DNA from: an uncultured Porphyromonadaceae bacterium | GTDB lineage: Bacteria; Bacteroidota; Bacteroidia; Bacteroidales; Muribaculaceae | Reading direction: 5' to 3' | NCBI GenBank assembly: GCA_947174225.1 | Contig: CAMWIF010000117.1 | Coordinates: 1 to 7,604 of the forward strand | DNA: 7,604 nucleotides | In this document: positions 6,540 through 7,604 of the stretch, piece by piece | How positions within the stretch are numbered: the stretch's first letter is position 1 | Layout: every line of letters starts with the position of its first letter | Translations under genes and position numbers: made by a program | Notes under the pieces: generated by a model | Database searches by the model: none | The model's input: only the letters and a program-made list of their open reading frames with translations | What the model was told of the DNA's origin: nothing

Positions 6540-7604
6540 ATGAAATTACGCATCATACTTTCATTTATTTCTCTTATTGTTTCGCTTGCTCTCCATCTCC
6601 CCGATGCGAGGGGAGAGGAGGGGAAGCGCCTGCTTATAATCAACGCCTACCATGACGGTGCCCCGTGGGCTCAGGAGATTATAAATCCTGTGCTCTACGA
6701 CATTGCGAAGAGGGAGGATTTCGTTGCGCCGGAGGTGGTATATCTTAGCAATACGTTGATTCATAACGAGAAGGATTTCAAAACTATGGAGAATGGCCTT
6801 TTTGAGCGTTTCTCCGACCGTAAGCCTGATTATCTTGTGCTTGTGGGTAATTTCACATTCACCCTGCGCGACCGTATAGTGAAGGAATGGGGCAATGTGC
6901 CGATGCTTCTGGTGTGTCAGTCGGAGGGATACGGCTCACAGGAATTTTATTATACCTATGAGGAGGGACAGATGGTGTGTGAAGACCTGCGTCCCCTCCA
7001 AGAGCTTCAGGGGAAATATAATTTCTCGATTGTGCATATCCCCAACCTCTATGAGCAGACCATAAATATGATGAAGGAGATGTTTCCGGGAATGAATCAT
7101 CTTGTCTTCATTGCCGATGCGCTTTATATCAACCGTCACCTTAACCATGAGATACAGGATTTCATGGAGGAAAACTATCCTGATGTCACTTATGAATGGC
7201 TGGTGGCGAGCGACGAGCATGGCAAGTTGCTTCAGCAGTATCTCAACAACCGCGACTTCAATACGGGCATATTGCTCTCGACGTGGTTTTTCGAGCGTAT
7301 GACCATCCACGGTTATCCACAGCTGATTGCGGGCGATGCGCATCTCATCAAGAGTGTGAGGCGCCCTGTGTTCGGCTTGCGCTACGCTTATTTCAGCTAC
7401 GGACTCACAGGAGGTTTCTTTCCGTCGCCCGAAGAGTTTCAGGAGGATTTGAAAGCGGCTTTGGGTGATTTGATTTCCAATAAGGATATGGCTAAGGTGC
7501 CTTTCCGCACGGTGAAGCATGCTTTTCCTATCGTAAATTATGAGAAATTGGAGAGATGTAAGATTTCTCCTTCGGTGTGTCCTGCCGGCACGGTATTCCT
7601 TAAC
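6540..7604 (+). CDS. Exported periplasmic-binding-type protein, probably the sensor domain of a two-component kinase (3' end missing)
   Basis: The frame opens with ATG at 6540 and runs without a stop to the window end (355 codons). The N-terminus (MKLRIILSFISLIVSLALHL) is a signal peptide or signal anchor with likely cleavage near residue 25. The remainder has two alpha/beta lobes. Lobe one starts KRLLIINAYHDGAPWAQEI and includes PDYLVLVGNFTF and VPMLLVCQS. Lobe two starts NFSIVHIPNLYEQTINMM and includes HLVFIADAL and TGILLSTWF, with a final GLRYAYFSYGLTGGFF. This is the pattern of ABC substrate-binding-like sensor domains (PF04392-like) that precede a membrane helix, PAS and histidine-kinase domains in many Bacteroidetes sensors. 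No such domain is visible before the cut, so a stand-alone binding protein is also possible. It lies 37 bases after the dehydrogenase gene, so probable co-transcription would let it sense a periplasmic ligand linked to polysaccharide export; that link is inference. The fold call is fairly firm, the kinase call moderate. Confidence 0.68.
   Translation, partial: MKLRIILSFISLIVSLALHLPDARGEEGKRLLIINAYHDGAPWAQEIINPVLYDIAKREDFVAPEVVYLSNTLIHNEKDFKTMENGLFERFSDRKPDYLVLVGNFTFTLRDRIVKEWGNVPMLLVCQSEGYGSQEFYYTYEEGQMVCEDLRPLQELQGKYNFSIVHIPNLYEQTINMMKEMFPGMNHLVFIADALYINRHLNHEIQDFMEENYPDVTYEWLVASDEHGKLLQQYLNNRDFNTGILLSTWFFERMTIHGYPQLIAGDAHLIKSVRRPVFGLRYAYFSYGLTGGFFPSPEEFQEDLKAALGDLISNKDMAKVPFRTVKHAFPIVNYEKLERCKISPSVCPAGTVFLN

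Noticed and set aside
6936..7520. A 194-codon minus-strand open frame at the end of the window.
   Set aside because: It overlaps the open plus-strand sensor frame, which has a signal peptide and a recognisable two-lobed pattern.

Overview
The window reads as a compact, single-direction (+) gene cluster from a member of the Bacteroidales. The evidence for this is protein style (Bacteroidetes-like TolC and HlyD proteins, and a periplasmic-binding-type sensor), near absence of Shine-Dalgarno sites, and very short AT-rich gaps. Genus or family cannot be set from the sequence alone. There are no tRNA, rRNA, CRISPR, IS or phage signals.

Layout: (1) positions 1-1184, a TolC-like outer-membrane factor, cut by the window start and apparently frameshifted near position 55; (2) 1190-2440, an HlyD-like membrane fusion protein with one N-terminal membrane anchor; (3) 2453-3877, a soluble multidomain protein with a receiver-like N-terminus, a cysteine-rich zinc-ribbon block resembling TackOD1, and what I read as a degenerate GGDEF domain; (4) 3877-5196, a processive family-2 glycosyltransferase with membrane segments; (5) 5231-6502, a TviB/WbpA-type UDP-N-acetylhexosamine 6-dehydrogenase; (6) 6540 to the window end, the secreted or periplasmic N-terminal part of a probable sensor protein. 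Gaps are 5, 12, -1, 34 and 37 bases, so at least genes 1-5 look like one operon and gene 6 probably belongs to it.

Together the genes suggest a synthase-dependent exopolysaccharide machine. The dehydrogenase would supply a UDP-HexNAc uronic acid, the glycosyltransferase would polymerise and translocate the chain across the inner membrane, and the HlyD and TolC proteins would form the conduit through periplasm and outer membrane. No ABC ATPase or Wzx/Wzy gene is visible. The most interesting element is gene 3. It sits between the conduit and the synthase and overlaps the synthase start by one base. It carries a GGDEF-like fold that has lost its catalytic signature, which makes it a candidate post-translational regulator of the synthase. 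It may fill the place that PilZ or PelD c-di-GMP receptors hold in proteobacterial alginate, cellulose and Pel systems.
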